The notes: generated from the letters alone by a model not told the origin. Shown: positions 18,019 through 27,811, numbered from the stretch's first letter. The stretch is DNA of 64,000 bases from Methylobacterium sp. UNC378MF (GCF_900103195.1 NZ_FMWU01000010.1:1-64000); one strand, 5' to 3'. Program-made: numbers and translations.

Positions 18019-18424
18019 TCAGATCGTCCGGAACCTTGCCGCCATTCTCGGCGAGTTTCTGCATGACCTGCTTGTGCAGCCAGATGTTCATGCTCGCCGA
18101 ATCCTCCTTGTCGCCGGTGTAGTGCAGCTCGTCGGCGAGCTGCTTGCGTGAGGCGAGGCCGGAATCGAGACCCAGAAGCTTCATCAGGTCGACGATCGAG
18201 TGGCGCCAGTCGAGCTTCTGCGGGGTCTTCTCGGCGAGGCTGGTGAGGACCGCGGCCACGTCTACGGGCTCGCTGCCGCCGGCGGTTCCGGGGGCGGCCG
18301 GGGTGGACGGGGTGCTCGTGCCGGCCGGGCCGCCGGAGCCGGCGCTGGGCGCGGGGGCGGCGTCCGCGGTCCCTCCGCCGAACGGATGGAGGATCTTGCT
18401 GACGATGCTGCCGAGGAGGCTCAT
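18011..18424 (-). CDS. DUF3597-domain protein
   Basis: The 137-residue protein begins MSLLGSIVSKILHPFG, continues with a Pro/Ala/Gly-rich linker (about 20-55), and ends with a compact helical domain: LDWRHSIVDLMKLLGLDS, then SRKQLADELHY, then MNIWLHKQVMQKLAENGG. This is the DUF3597 layout. LysM-type function has been proposed for some relatives, but nothing here shows a catalytic site. The ATG at 18424 follows CGGAG. The near-consensus EcfG promoter 50 bases upstream suggests stress control. Confidence 0.85.
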   Translation of the reverse strand: MSLLGSIVSKILHPFGGGTADAAPAPSAGSGGPAGTSTPSTPAAPGTAGGSEPVDVAAVLTSLAEKTPQKLDWRHSIVDLMKLLGLDSGLASRKQLADELHYTGDKEDSASMNIWLHKQVMQKLAENGGKVPDDLKH

Positions 18425-18473
18425 GGATCCGCTCCGAAATTCGAGGCCCGATCTCCGCGTCGGGCGGCCATTC

Positions 18474-18498
18474 AACTGGCTGTGAGGCGGGGCGTTCC
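18474..18498 (-). promoter_or_regulatory. Candidate sigma-EcfG promoter of the DUF3597 gene
   Basis: On the minus strand GGAAC, 16 bases, AGTT. The -35 is exact, the spacing is right, and the -10 differs from CGTT in its first base. It ends 50 bases before the ATG at 18424. Confidence 0.55.
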
Positions 18499-18545
18499 GA
18501 GATCAGCACGCCGTCGGGCGGTCGGCCCCGCGCTGGCATGGACGT

Positions 18546-18869
18546 TCAGGAGGATGTCCAGAGGGCGGCGATGAGCGCCATCCGCTCCTCCGCGGGCGTG
18601 CCAAGCGGCCCAGGGCGGCCGGCGCGCCCGTACCAGTAGCGCGCATTGCCGTCGTCACCCTCGATCCGGTGGAGATGGGCATGCACCCAGGCGGCGTCGG
18701 GACCGACAGCGTTCTGAACGAGGTGGTGCGCCCGGTCCCAGGCCACGGAGTCTGATTGGGACGTATCCCGGGCGAGCCACCAGAGCGCGGCGAGCGAGGC
18801 GGGCCAGCCGGCCGGCGGCTCGGGTGCGGTGAGTGTCGTGGCGAAGGCGGCGGGCAGGCTCTCGGTCAC
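18546..18869 (-). CDS. Small conserved hypothetical protein downstream of helicase
   Basis: A 107-residue soluble protein with GWPASLAALWWLARDTSQSD, then HHLVQNAVGPDAAWVHAHLHRIEGD, then ARYWYGRAGR. The tryptophan- and histidine-rich core has helical character. The GTG at 18869 is taken as the start because GGAGAG lies six bases before it; the open frame above it overlaps the helicase gene. It is 28 bases after the helicase stop and most likely in the same transcript. Function unknown. Confidence 0.7.
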   Translation of the reverse strand: MTESLPAAFATTLTAPEPPAGWPASLAALWWLARDTSQSDSVAWDRAHHLVQNAVGPDAAWVHAHLHRIEGDDGNARYWYGRAGRPGPLGTPAEERMALIAALWTSS

Positions 18870-18897
18870 GGCTGTCTCTCCTTCCACGGCTCCTTCT

Positions 18898-20748
18898 TCA
18901 GCGTCCGGCGGCGCGCTCCAATTGCCAGCGGCCGCGGCGCTGCCGGGCGGACCACGCGTAGCGGGCATCACCGTCGAGGCAGTCGAGATGGTCGGAGAGG
19001 CGGTTGCGTTCAAGCCAGGACAAGGCCGCTTCCAGTTCGGGCAGGGTCATGGTCGCGCGGCCCTTGCCGAGCACGCGTTTGAGCACGGCGTTGTAGCGGT
19101 GGGCGAGATTGCCGCCGCGGGGCACGCGCAGGGAGGTCTCGTCCTCGACCGCCTGGGCCGCGACCGCCGCGGCGAGCCGCTGGCGCAAACTCCGCTCGGT
19201 GACGGATGGCGGTTCGGGCGCAGGCGCCGTCGGGACGGGTTCGGGAAGGCGTGGACGCAGCAGGGCGTAGCGCAGCCCGATCGCATTGCTCTCCAGGGGC
19301 GTGATTCCGGCCGGCTCGTCGTCGCGCCAGCGGGTCCGCTCGGGCACGACGGCGCTCGCCGGCCGCTCCCGAGGTGGCCGGACACTGCTGCCCTGCTCGG
19401 TCTCGAGTTCCAGGCGGAACCGGGCGAAGAGCGGGTCGTCGGGGTGGAAGATCAGCGCCTGCTGCCCGTCATAGGAGCCCGCATGCGGATCGACCCGGGT
19501 GGCCCGGGCGAGCATCTGCTCCAGCCAGGGCCGGGACCGGATATGGGTCAGGGCCGCGACCACCGCGACCTCCGGGGCGTCGAGGCCCTCGTAAGCCATG
19601 GCCACCGTCACCAGCACCGCCGGCTCCGGCGTGAGGCGGAACGCCGCCAATGCCGCGTGGGCGTCGCCCTGGCCGGAGGTCGCGAGGCGGACGTCGCGCT
19701 CGCCCTGCCCGGCCGGCATCCATTCCCGAAGGGTCGTCAGGTACGCGCGTGCGCTCGCTTGGTCGGGGGCTACCACGAGGAGCTTCCCGAGTCCCCGCGC
19801 CGGCTCGCCCGGCGGGACGTTCCGCTCGGCCCGGCGCCGGGCGCGCAGGCGCTTGGTGGCGAAGAAGGCCTCGCTCAGCAGGTCGCGGGCGAAACCGGTC
19901 CGCAGGGCGGTGAACAGCGCCGGCCGCGTGGTGATCCGGACCGAGCCCGCGCCGAGCCGGTGCGGCCCGACCCGCGGGCTGTCGCCGGCGATCCGGCCGC
20001 CTTCCAGCCAGCTCGCCTCGCCGTCGATGGCGCCGAACGTCACCGGCAGCACCGCCCGTTCGGCCAGCGCCTGCGCCCGCGAGTAGCCGATCACCGCGAG
20101 GCCGGGAGCGTCGAGGTCGAGTTCCGGCCCGCGGCCCGGCAGGGCGGGCCGATAGGGCAATCCGAGGATGCGCCGCCCGTCGGCCCGCTCCAGCGTCCCG
20201 GAGAGGTAGAGTCGAAAGGCGGCCGCCTCCATGACGGGCAGCATCGCGCGGGACCACGCTCCCGCCTCCGCGTCCTCGGCGGCGGTCTCGTCCGCTCCCG
20301 GGCGTCCGGGCACCGGCAGGTGATGGACCTCGTCGACGACCAGCAGGGTCCGGTGCGCCTGGGCTTCGGCGAGGTGGAGCGCCGGGGCGGCGGCCACCGC
20401 CTGATAGGTGGTGATGTAGCCGGCCAAGCCCCGCGCGGGGTCGCGCTCGTTGTCGGCGGCCCGCACGCTGAGGGCGTGCCCGAAGGTGGCGCGCCACAGC
20501 GGATCCGCGAAAGCCTCCTCGGCCTGCAGCCGGAGAGAATCCCGCGGCACCACCCAGACCACGCGTTCGACGAGCCCTGCGGCGATCAACCGGTGCGCGG
20601 CAATCACCGGCAGCAGCGACTTGCCGCCGCCGGGCGTGACCGCGGCCAGGATCTTCCGGACATGGGCCGCCTCTCCGCTCGCCATGGCCGAGACCAGGGC
20701 CATCAGCGTGCGCTGGTGCGACCGCAGGGACGGGGCGGGGCGGGTCAA
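18898..20748 (-). CDS. DEAD/DEAH-box helicase family protein
   Basis: A superfamily 2 helicase of about 616 residues. Motif I is AAVTPGGGKS near residue 38, motif Ia-like VVPRDSLRLQAEEAF follows, motif II is VVDEVHHLP (a DEVH variant), motif III is LSGTLER. The C-terminal RecA domain contains VTVAMAYEGLDAPEVAVVAAL and motif VI is EQMLARATRVD. The open frame extends to an ATG at 20919, but that part is low-quality and overlaps the tRNA promoter; I prefer the TTG at 20748, just before LRSHQRTL. Neither start has a clear ribosome site. Nucleic acid substrate unknown; a role in DNA or RNA repair would be a guess. Confidence 0.75.
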   Translation of the reverse strand: MTRPAPSLRSHQRTLMALVSAMASGEAAHVRKILAAVTPGGGKSLLPVIAAHRLIAAGLVERVVWVVPRDSLRLQAEEAFADPLWRATFGHALSVRAADNERDPARGLAGYITTYQAVAAAPALHLAEAQAHRTLLVVDEVHHLPVPGRPGADETAAEDAEAGAWSRAMLPVMEAAAFRLYLSGTLERADGRRILGLPYRPALPGRGPELDLDAPGLAVIGYSRAQALAERAVLPVTFGAIDGEASWLEGGRIAGDSPRVGPHRLGAGSVRITTRPALFTALRTGFARDLLSEAFFATKRLRARRRAERNVPPGEPARGLGKLLVVAPDQASARAYLTTLREWMPAGQGERDVRLATSGQGDAHAALAAFRLTPEPAVLVTVAMAYEGLDAPEVAVVAALTHIRSRPWLEQMLARATRVDPHAGSYDGQQALIFHPDDPLFARFRLELETEQGSSVRPPRERPASAVVPERTRWRDDEPAGITPLESNAIGLRYALLRPRLPEPVPTAPAPEPPSVTERSLRQRLAAAVAAQAVEDETSLRVPRGGNLAHRYNAVLKRVLGKGRATMTLPELEAALSWLERNRLSDHLDCLDGDARYAWSARQRRGRWQLERAAGR

Positions 20749-20893
20749 AGGCCGGCGAAGCAGGGTGACATCCGCGCACCGTGGCCGATCCGGATTCCTT
20801 TGTGAATCCCCGGAGTCGCGGAACGTTCGCGTTTTCGTCCTGGCGCCGGACGGTAGAGGTTGTCCAGCTGAGCGGCTCGGCTCACCATAAGCG

Positions 20894-20922
20894 TTGACAC
20901 CCGGCCGCCCCCTCACCATAAG
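20894..20922 (+). promoter_or_regulatory. Sigma-70-type promoter of tRNA-Tyr
   Basis: TTGACA at 20894, 17 bases, CATAAG at 20917, with the tRNA starting 26 bases after the -10. The -10 lies within a direct repeat (CTCACCATAAG at 20881 and at 20912), so a second -10-like copy sits just before the -35. Confidence 0.8.
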
Positions 20923-20948
20923 GGCGCCGCGGGTGACAAACCCGCCTT

Positions 20949-21032
20949 GGGGGAATGTCCCGAGCGGCAAAGGGGGCGGACTGTAAATCCGCTGCGTAAG
21001 CTTCGTAGGTTCGAGTCCTACTTCCCCCACCA
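20949..21032 (+). tRNA. tRNA-Tyr (GUA), CCA encoded
   Basis: 84 bases. The acceptor stem GGGGGAA pairs with TTCCCCC, followed by discriminator A and an encoded CCA. The anticodon loop reads CTGTAAA, giving anticodon GTA. A long variable arm (GCTGCGTAAGCTTCGT region) and the TTCGAGTCC T-loop complete the class II structure expected for bacterial tRNA-Tyr. It has its own promoter. Confidence 0.97.
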
Positions 21033-21049
21033 AGTTCTTCCCGATCCCG

Positions 21050-21673
21050 TCAGCCCTGTTTCGCCAGCGCGGCCTCGATGCGCGCGGCGGCGGCCGCTGA
21101 GAAGCCCTTTCCTTCGAGACCCTGTCCCGCAGCCGCCTGGCCGGTGAGCGAACGGCGCTTGCCTCCCGGCACGTGCGCCTGTCGCAGGGCATGGGCGTCC
21201 CGGTGGCTGGCATGGGTGATCGCGATGGCCAGCGCGTCGGCCGCATCGGCGACCCGGAATTCGGCCTTCGGCAGCAGGAAGCGCACCATCGCCTGGATCT
21301 GCACCTTCTCGGCATGGCCGGAGCCCGCCACGGTCTTCTTGATCAGGTTCGCGGCGTATTCGAACACCGGCAGCCCGGCGAGGGCCGGCACCACCAGCGC
21401 CATCGCCCGGGCATGGCCGAGCTTGAGCGTCGCCTGCGCGTCCTTGTTGACGAAGGTCTCTTCCACAGCGACCTCGTCGGGCCGCACGGTTTCGACGATG
21501 CGGCTGATGCCCTCGAACAGCTCGCGCAGGCGCAACGCCAGCGGCAGGTCGCCGTCGGAGGTCACGACCCCGCAATCGCCGTAGGTGAGCTTGGTACCCT
21601 GCGCGGTGATCAGGCCCCAGCCGGTGCGGCGGAGCCCGGGATCGATGCCGAGGATACGGATGGGGCTGGTCAT
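21050..21673 (-). CDS. ruvC: Crossover junction endodeoxyribonuclease RuvC
   Basis: RuvC resolves Holliday junctions by paired nicks, together with RuvAB. The 207 residues open with RILGIDPGLRRTGWG, which carries the first catalytic Asp; VAVEETFVNKDAQATLKLGHARAMAL holds the catalytic Glu, and VADAADALAIAITHAS holds the last two acidic residues. The C-terminal tail is about 35 residues longer than in E. coli. ruvA and ruvB are not next to it here; ynfA lies upstream on the same strand. Confidence 0.95.
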   Translation of the reverse strand: MTSPIRILGIDPGLRRTGWGLITAQGTKLTYGDCGVVTSDGDLPLALRLRELFEGISRIVETVRPDEVAVEETFVNKDAQATLKLGHARAMALVVPALAGLPVFEYAANLIKKTVAGSGHAEKVQIQAMVRFLLPKAEFRVADAADALAIAITHASHRDAHALRQAHVPGGKRRSLTGQAAAGQGLEGKGFSAAAAARIEAALAKQG

Positions 21674-21802
21674 GACGCTCCGCGGCTCGGTGAATGGCCC
21701 GACGCTGCCGTACGTATCGTGAACGCCCGGTTACACCAAGGTGCCCGAAGCCGATGGATCGGCGCGCCGGACGCGCCTGCGCCAGGGACTGCCGTGCCGG
21801 GC

Positions 21803-22123
21803 TTAGCCCCGGCGGCCGAGGAGGATGAGCGCCGTTCCGATCAGGCAGACCACGCTGCCCGCGAGGTCCCAGCGGTCGGGCCGCTGACCCTCAGCAAGCC
21901 ACAGCCACAGGACGGAGGCCGCGACGTAGACCCCGCCATAGGCCGCGAAGGCACGTCCGGCCGCCGGGCTGTCCACCAGGGTCAGGAGGACCGCAAACGC
22001 CGCCAGGGACGCAAGCCCCGGCAGTACCCAGAAGGACGACCATCCGAGGCGCAGCCACGCCCAGAACGCGAAGCAGCCGGCGATCTCGGCGAGGGCGGCG
22101 GCCGCGTAAGCGAGGAGGCTCAT
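21803..22123 (-). CDS. YnfA-family small membrane protein
   Basis: A 106-residue inner-membrane protein with four hydrophobic helices: [20 protein letters not shown], then [20 protein letters not shown], then [21 protein letters not shown], then [26 protein letters not shown] and AYGGVYVA are the UPF0060 signature. The family is SMR-like and has been linked to drug efflux in some enteric bacteria. The ATG at 22123 follows GGAGG-like sequence further upstream only weakly. Confidence 0.9.
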   Translation of the reverse strand: MSLLAYAAAALAEIAGCFAFWAWLRLGWSSFWVLPGLASLAAFAVLLTLVDSPAAGRAFAAYGGVYVAASVLWLWLAEGQRPDRWDLAGSVVCLIGTALILLGRRG

Positions 22124-22228
22124 CGGATCAGCTTGGCACGGCGTGCCGCGCCGGACGAGCCCGACCAACGGCGCGGCACTGGGAACCGCATTAAGCTCCC
22201 GGCAAGGATCATCCGGTCGATTGGTGCC

Positions 22229-23209
22229 ATGAGCACGCATGCGAGCACGCACGAGGCCGAAGGCGACCGGTTGCTGGTTCCGGGCGATGCCTGCCTTCAT
22301 GATGCCGTCCGGGCCTGGACCGAGGGACTGGCGCGCGAGCGGCGGATGTCGCCCAACACCGTCGAGGCCTATGGGCGCGACCTCCGCCAGTTTCTCCACC
22401 ACCTCGCGTCGCGGCAGGGCACGCCGACGATTCCGATGCTCGTCGGATTGAAGGTGCGGGACATCCGCGCCTTCATGGCGGCACGTCGGGCCGACGAGGT
22501 CTCGGGGCGCTCGCTGATGCGCATGCTCGCGGGCCTGCGCTCCTTCGCGCGCTTCCTCGAACGGGAGGGCTTCGGTACCGTCTCGGCGCTCGGCGGCGTG
22601 CGCTCGCCAAAAGTCCCGCGGCGCCTTCCGCGCCCCCTGCCCGTCTCCGCCGCCGTGGCGCTGACCGATACCGCGATCCGCGCCGGCGAGGAGCGCGAGC
22701 CCTGGATTCTCGCCCGGGATGCCGCCGTGCTGGCCCTCCTCTACGGCGCGGGCCTGCGCATTTCCGAAGCCCTGGGCCTGACCCGCCGCGACGCGCCCTT
22801 GCCTGGGATCGATCAGGTCACCGTGCTCGGCAAGGGTGGCAAGCAGCGCATGGTGCCGATCCTGCCCGTGGTGGCGCAGGCGGTGGCCGACTACGTCGCC
22901 GCCTGTCCGCTGCCGCTGATGGCGGAGGGGCCGCTCTTCCTCGGCGCCCGCGGCGGCCCGCTCTCGCCGCGGATCATCCAGTACACGGTGGCCCGCGCCC
23001 GCGGTGCCCTCGGCCTGCCCGAGAGCGCAACGCCACACGCCCTGCGGCACTCCTTCGCCACGCATCTTCTGGCCCGCCAGGGGGAATTGCGCGCGATCCA
23101 GGAACTCCTCGGCCACGCCTCCCTGTCGACGACCCAGCTCTACACGCAGGTCGACGCCGCCCGTCTCATGAGCGCCTACGCGGCGGCACATCCCCGGGCG
23201 GGTCGCTGA
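22229..23209 (+). CDS. Tyrosine recombinase XerC/XerD type
   Basis: A site-specific recombinase of 326 residues. The N-terminal SAM-like DNA-binding domain (about 20-115) contains [19 protein letters not shown]. The catalytic domain has [12 protein letters not shown] (Arg), [13 protein letters not shown] (Lys), [14 protein letters not shown] (His and Arg), [14 protein letters not shown] (His and the nucleophilic Tyr). All catalytic residues are present. Length and sequence fit chromosomal XerC/XerD, which resolve chromosome dimers at dif, rather than phage integrases; no att-like repeats were seen. Which of the two it is cannot be settled. Confidence 0.88.
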   Translation: MSTHASTHEAEGDRLLVPGDACLHDAVRAWTEGLARERRMSPNTVEAYGRDLRQFLHHLASRQGTPTIPMLVGLKVRDIRAFMAARRADEVSGRSLMRMLAGLRSFARFLEREGFGTVSALGGVRSPKVPRRLPRPLPVSAAVALTDTAIRAGEEREPWILARDAAVLALLYGAGLRISEALGLTRRDAPLPGIDQVTVLGKGGKQRMVPILPVVAQAVADYVAACPLPLMAEGPLFLGARGGPLSPRIIQYTVARARGALGLPESATPHALRHSFATHLLARQGELRAIQELLGHASLSTTQLYTQVDAARLMSAYAAAHPRAGR

Positions 23210-23363
23210 TCACATTTGCTGGAAACTTCTGCTTCGAGGCAGCTCAACACCGGCAATAGGCGCATAGTCCGATTGCCGCAGTGCACTGACGTGATCTTTA
23301 AGAGCTTCGTCACGATCTCCGGCCAATATCTACGTCGGACATGGGATCGGCTGGGCGGGCGTC

Positions 23364-24221
23364 ATGGAGCTTGAGGTCGGGAGGGCGCCGGCACGTGTCG
23401 TGATTGCCGATTGCGATTCGGCCCGCCGCAGCTCTCTGAGAGAGATCGTCCTGCGCTTTGATCCCCATGCCGTGATCGACGAGGCGACGTCCGGTCAGGC
23501 TCTCTGTGACATCCTGCTCCGCCACCGCCCGACTCTGGCCTTCGTCGGGCTTCAGCTCGACGACCTCAGCGGACCCGAAGCGGTCGCGGTGGCGCGCCGG
23601 GCGGGCGCCGAGCCTCCCTGCCTGGTGCTGGTCGCGACCCGCGTCCTGCCGCACTGGCAGGACATCGCAACAAGCCTCGGGGCCTACGAGGTTCTGAAGA
23701 CGCCCCTCGATCCGAGTCATATCGAGCAATTGCTGCATGCCGATGCCCGCCGCCGTGCACCGACCCGGGCCTTGCTCGCCTGCTCGACGCCGGCGGGGCG
23801 CTCGGCCATCAGCCGCGTCGTGGCGCGCAGCGGTTTCGCCATCGAACTCGACGAGACGGATGACGGCCGCCACGCCCTCAAGCAGCTGAAGCTCGCCGCC
23901 TACGACTTCGCCTTCATCGACGTGAAGCTCGCCGGCATCGACGGGATGGAACTCGCCTGCCAGATCCAGCCGCTGGGTTTGTCCACGCGGATCACTCTGC
24001 TGACCACGTCCGAGCTGGAGCCGATCGCCCAGGCCGGGCGCTATTTCGGGGTTGATGCGGTGCTGCGGATGCCGTTCTACGCCCGCGATATCGACCTCGC
24101 CCTTCACAATGCCTTGGGCTTGCGCAGGCCGTATCTGCTCAACGCCCTGACGGCCCCGCCGGCGCCGAGCGCGCTCCTGCGGATCGCCGACCTGCCGAAC
24201 GCCCGGCGCAAGATCGCGTGA
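23364..24221 (+). CDS. Two degenerate receiver (REC) domains in tandem, no output domain
   Basis: The 285-residue protein is made of two CheY-like folds (about 10-130 and 134-250) and a short Pro-rich tail. REC1 keeps the acidic pair (ADCD, D16/D18) but has Gly62 where the phospho-Asp should be (AFVGLQL), and KTP in shifted register in place of the KP motif. REC2 keeps the phospho-Asp (D186, FIDVKLAGIDG) but has CS instead of the acidic pair and MP instead of KP. Neither is therefore a normal phospho-switch. It probably acts through protein binding. It stands alone, facing the convergent lpd gene; no histidine kinase is adjacent. Confidence 0.75.
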   Translation: MELEVGRAPARVVIADCDSARRSSLREIVLRFDPHAVIDEATSGQALCDILLRHRPTLAFVGLQLDDLSGPEAVAVARRAGAEPPCLVLVATRVLPHWQDIATSLGAYEVLKTPLDPSHIEQLLHADARRRAPTRALLACSTPAGRSAISRVVARSGFAIELDETDDGRHALKQLKLAAYDFAFIDVKLAGIDGMELACQIQPLGLSTRITLLTTSELEPIAQAGRYFGVDAVLRMPFYARDIDLALHNALGLRRPYLLNALTAPPAPSALLRIADLPNARRKIA

Positions 24222-24245
24222 TCCTGCGCCGGGACGGGGTGCCCG

Positions 24246-25649
24246 TCAGACGTGGATCGCGCGCTTGTTCACCGCCAGCGCGGCTTCCTTCACCGCCTCG
24301 GTGAGGGTCGGGTGTGCGTGGCAGGTGCGGGCGATGTCCTCCGACGACGCGCCGAACTCCATCGCCACCGCCACCTCGGCGATCAGGTTGCCGGCATCGG
24401 CGCCGACGATGTGGACGCCGAGCACCCGGTCGGTCTGGGCGTCGGCGAGCACCTTCACGAAGCCGTCAGTGGTGCCGTTGGCCTTGGCCCGGCCGTTGGC
24501 CGTGAAGGGGAACTTGCCGGCATTGTAAGCGATGCCGTCCTTCTTCAGTTCCTCCTCGGTCTTGCCGACCGAGGCGACCTCCGGGAACGTGTAGACCACG
24601 TTCGGAATCACGCCGTAATTCACGTGGCCGGACTGACCGGCCAGCATCTCGGCGACCGCCACGCCCTCATCCTCGGCCTTGTGGGCCAGCATCGGACCGG
24701 CGATCACGTCGCCGATGGCGTAGATGCCGGTGACGTTGGTGGCATAATGCGAATCCGTCAGGATTCGGCCCTTGTCATCCCGCTGGACGCCGACCGTGTC
24801 CAGGCCCAGGCCCTCGGTGTAGGGCACCCGGCCGATCGCCACGAGAACCACGTCGGCCTGCAGGGTCTCGGCCTCGCCGCCCGCGGCCGGCTCGACCGTT
24901 ACGGTCGCGCCGCCCTTCTTGCCGACCTCGACGCCCGTCACCTTGGTGGACAACTTGAAGGCGATGCCCTGCTTGGTCAGGATCCGCTGGAACTGCTTGC
25001 CAACCTCGCCGTCCATGCCGGGCAGCACCCGGTCGAGGTACTCGACCACGGTGACCTCGGCGCCGAGCCGGCGCCAGACGGAGCCCAGCTCCAGCCCGAT
25101 CACGCCGGCGCCGATCACCAGGAGCTTCCTCGGCACCCGGTCGAGCTCGAGGGCACCCGTGGAGGAGACCACGACCTTCTCGTCGATGGTCACGCCGGGC
25201 AGGCGCGTCACGTCCGAGCCGGTGGCGATGACGATGCTCTTGGTCTCGAGCATCTGGTTGCCGCCATCCTCCGCGATGACCTCGACGCGGCCGGCGCCGG
25301 CGATCCGGCCGGTGCCGTGGAAGGTGTCGACCTTGTTCTTCTTGAGCAGGAACTCGACGCCCTTGGTGTTGCCGGCCACACCCTCGGCCTTGAAGGCCAT
25401 CATCTTCTTCAGGTCGAGCTTCGGGGTGCCGACATCGATCCCGAGATCGGCGAAGTGCTTGTTGGCCTCCTCGAACGCCTCCGAGGCGTGGAGCAGCGCC
25501 TTCGACGGGATGCAGCCGATGTTGAGGCAGGTGCCGCCGTGCGTCGCGCGCTTCTCGACGACGGCGGTCCGCAGGCCGAGCTGCGCCGCGCGGATGGCGC
25601 AGACGTAGCCGCCGGGGCCGGTGCCGATGACGACGAGATCGTAGGACAT
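24246..25649 (-). CDS. lpdA: Dihydrolipoyl dehydrogenase (E3)
   Basis: E3 reoxidises the dihydrolipoyl arm of 2-oxoglutarate dehydrogenase, passing electrons through a disulfide and FAD to NAD. The 467 residues show the FAD site [20 protein letters not shown] at 5-24, the redox pair in [16 protein letters not shown], the NAD-binding [15 protein letters not shown], and the dimer-interface HAHPT near the C-terminus. The ATG at 25649 has GGAAG upstream. It is the last gene of the mdh-suc cluster, following an SDR gene by 67 bases. Confidence 0.96.
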   Translation of the reverse strand: MSYDLVVIGTGPGGYVCAIRAAQLGLRTAVVEKRATHGGTCLNIGCIPSKALLHASEAFEEANKHFADLGIDVGTPKLDLKKMMAFKAEGVAGNTKGVEFLLKKNKVDTFHGTGRIAGAGRVEVIAEDGGNQMLETKSIVIATGSDVTRLPGVTIDEKVVVSSTGALELDRVPRKLLVIGAGVIGLELGSVWRRLGAEVTVVEYLDRVLPGMDGEVGKQFQRILTKQGIAFKLSTKVTGVEVGKKGGATVTVEPAAGGEAETLQADVVLVAIGRVPYTEGLGLDTVGVQRDDKGRILTDSHYATNVTGIYAIGDVIAGPMLAHKAEDEGVAVAEMLAGQSGHVNYGVIPNVVYTFPEVASVGKTEEELKKDGIAYNAGKFPFTANGRAKANGTTDGFVKVLADAQTDRVLGVHIVGADAGNLIAEVAVAMEFGASSEDIARTCHAHPTLTEAVKEAALAVNKRAIHV

Positions 25650-25716
25650 GGAGGTTCGCTTCCGCTCGGTCGTGCCGCGTGCGAGACGGGCAGGGAATGT
25701 CAGATGGGGCTTGGCC

Positions 25717-26472
25717 TCAGCGGCCGCCGCCGATGTCGAGGATGGCGCCCGTGGTGTAGGAGGCCTCGTCCGAGAGGAGCCACACGATCGGCGCGGCGAC
25801 CTCCTCGGCGGTGCCGGCCCGGCCCATGGGGACGCCGGGTCCCAGGCGCTCCACCCGGTCGGGCTCGCCGCCGCTGGCGTGAATCTCGGTGGCGATGATG
25901 CCGGGCGCCACCGCGTTGACCCGGATGCCCTCGCCGGCGACCTCACGGGCGAGCCCGATCGTCAGCGAGTCGATGGCGCCCTTGGAGGCGGCGTAGTCGA
26001 CGAACTGGCAGGGTCCGCCGAGGCGCGCCGCCACCGAGGACAGGTTGACGATGGCGCCGCCGGCGCCGCCGCGCTTGGTCGACATGCGCCGGACCGCCTC
26101 GCGGGCGCACAGGAAGCTGCCGACCACGTTGGTGGTCATCATCCGCTGCAGGCGCGCGACGCTCATGTCGGCGACGTCGGACTTCACGTCGACCACGCCG
26201 GCATTGTTGACGAGCGCCGTCAGGCGGCCGAGCCCGTCGGCCGCCTTGAACAGGGCGAGGACATCGGCCTCGCTGCCGACGTCGCCCTTCACGGCGAGCG
26301 CCTGTCCGCCCTTGACCGCGATCGCGTCCACCACGCCCTGCGCCGCGGCGGCGTCCGACACGTAGCTCAGGCAGACCGCGTAGCCGCGCTCCGCCAGGAG
26401 CAGCGCCACCGCGCGGCCGATGCCGCGGCCGCCGCCGGTGACGATCGCGACCCTGTTCTCAGCGCCCGACAT
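25717..26472 (-). CDS. SDR-family oxidoreductase inside the suc-lpd operon
   Basis: A classical SDR of 251 residues: [14 protein letters not shown] at 12-25, NNAG in [10 protein letters not shown], Ser in [12 protein letters not shown], YxxxK in [10 protein letters not shown] and the C-terminal [10 protein letters not shown], as in glucose/ribitol dehydrogenase or FabG-like enzymes. It starts 7 bases after sucB ends and precedes lpd, so it is cotranscribed with the 2-oxoglutarate dehydrogenase genes. Its substrate is unknown; nothing ties it biochemically to the complex beyond position. Confidence 0.88.
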   Translation of the reverse strand: MSGAENRVAIVTGGGRGIGRAVALLLAERGYAVCLSYVSDAAAAQGVVDAIAVKGGQALAVKGDVGSEADVLALFKAADGLGRLTALVNNAGVVDVKSDVADMSVARLQRMMTTNVVGSFLCAREAVRRMSTKRGGAGGAIVNLSSVAARLGGPCQFVDYAASKGAIDSLTIGLAREVAGEGIRVNAVAPGIIATEIHASGGEPDRVERLGPGVPMGRAGTAEEVAAPIVWLLSDEASYTTGAILDIGGGR

Positions 26473-26479
26473 GACAGCC

Positions 26480-27811
26480 TCAGAGGTCCAGCACGAGGCG
26501 CGCCGGATCCTCCAGCGCCTCCTTGACCCGCACCAGGAAGGTCACGGCCTCCTTACCGTCGACGATGCGATGGTCGTACGACAGAGCGAGGTACATCATC
26601 GGCCGCGCCTCGATCTTGCCGGCGCGGACCACCGGGCGCTCCTCGATGCGGTGCATGCCGAGGATGCCCGATTGCGGCGCGTTGAGGATCGGCGTCGACA
26701 TCAGCGAGCCGTAGATGCCGCCGTTGGTGATCGTGAAGGTGCCGCCCTGCATGTCCTCGATGGAGAGCTTGCCGTCGCGGGCCTTCTTGCCGAAGCCGGC
26801 GATCTTCTTCTCGATGCCGGCGATCGACAGGTCGTCGGCGTCGCGCACCACCGGCACGACGAGGCCCTTATCGGTGCCGACCGCGATCCCGATGTGATAG
26901 TAGTTCTTGTAGACGAGGTCCTGGCCGTCGATCTCGGCGTTGACCGCCGGCACATCCTTCAGGGCGCCGATCACCGCCTTGGTGAAGAAGCCCATGAAGC
27001 CGAGCTTCGTGCCGTGCTTCTTCTCGAAGATGTCCTTGTACTGGCTGCGCATCGCCATCACGGCCGACATGTCGACGTCGTTGAACGTCGTCAGCATCGC
27101 CGCGGTGTCCTGCGCGTCCTTGAGGCGGCGCGCGATGGTCTGGCGCAGCTTCGTCATGCGCACGCGCTCCTCGCGCGCGGCGTCGTCCGGCGCCGAGGGG
27201 GCGCGCGGCAGCGTCGGGCGGGCCTCCTTGGCGGGCGCGGAGGGGGCCGGGCCCTTGGCGATGGCGCCGAGCATGTCGCCCTTGGTGACGCGGCCGTCCT
27301 TGCCGGAGCCGTTCACTGACGACGGGTCGACGCCCGACTCCCGGGCGAGCTTCGCCACCGCCGGGCCGTTGTCGCCGGCGGGGCGCTGCTGGGCCGCGGG
27401 GGCGGCGGCATCGCCGTGGTTGCCGTAGCCGGCAGAGGATTCCTGGGCCGGCGCCTCGGCCTTCGCGGGCGCGGCGGCCTTCGGGGCCTCGCTCCGGCTC
27501 TCCGCCTTGATCTCGGCGGCCTCCTTCGGGGCCTCCTTCGGGGCGGCCTTCTTGGCCGTGGCACCGCCGGCACCGGCCTCGACGATCGAGCCGAGCAGGG
27601 CGCCGGGCTCGACGGTCTCGCCGTCCTTGACCAGGATCTCGCCCAACTCGCCGGCCGCCGGGGCGTTGACCTCCAGGGTGACCTTGTCGGTCTCGAGCTC
27701 GACGATCGGCTCGTCGGCCGCGACCGTGTCGCCGGGCTTCTTGAACCAGCGGCCGATGGTGGCCTCGCTCACGGATTCGCCGAGGGTCGGGACGAGGATG
27801 TCGGTTGCCAT
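26480..27811 (-). CDS. sucB: 2-oxoglutarate dehydrogenase E2 (dihydrolipoyl succinyltransferase)
   Basis: E2 forms the core of the 2-oxoglutarate dehydrogenase complex and transfers succinyl to CoA. The 443 residues hold one lipoyl domain (1-77, lipoyl-Lys in ETDKVTLEV), a long Ala/Pro/Lys-rich linker, an E1/E3-binding domain ([20 protein letters not shown]), a second linker and the catalytic domain with [15 protein letters not shown] and the active-site [10 protein letters not shown] near the C-terminus. Translation starts at the ATG at 27811. It follows a YciI-like gene by about 50 bases. Confidence 0.96.
   Translation of the reverse strand: MATDILVPTLGESVSEATIGRWFKKPGDTVAADEPIVELETDKVTLEVNAPAAGELGEILVKDGETVEPGALLGSIVEAGAGGATAKKAAPKEAPKEAAEIKAESRSEAPKAAAPAKAEAPAQESSAGYGNHGDAAAPAAQQRPAGDNGPAVAKLARESGVDPSSVNGSGKDGRVTKGDMLGAIAKGPAPSAPAKEARPTLPRAPSAPDDAAREERVRMTKLRQTIARRLKDAQDTAAMLTTFNDVDMSAVMAMRSQYKDIFEKKHGTKLGFMGFFTKAVIGALKDVPAVNAEIDGQDLVYKNYYHIGIAVGTDKGLVVPVVRDADDLSIAGIEKKIAGFGKKARDGKLSIEDMQGGTFTITNGGIYGSLMSTPILNAPQSGILGMHRIEERPVVRAGKIEARPMMYLALSYDHRIVDGKEAVTFLVRVKEALEDPARLVLDL

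Noticed and set aside
22229..23209. Xer-type recombinase as an integrase marking a mobile element
   Set aside because: Sequence and length fit housekeeping XerC/XerD; no att repeats at the nearby tRNA-Tyr 3' end and no phage or ICE genes around it.
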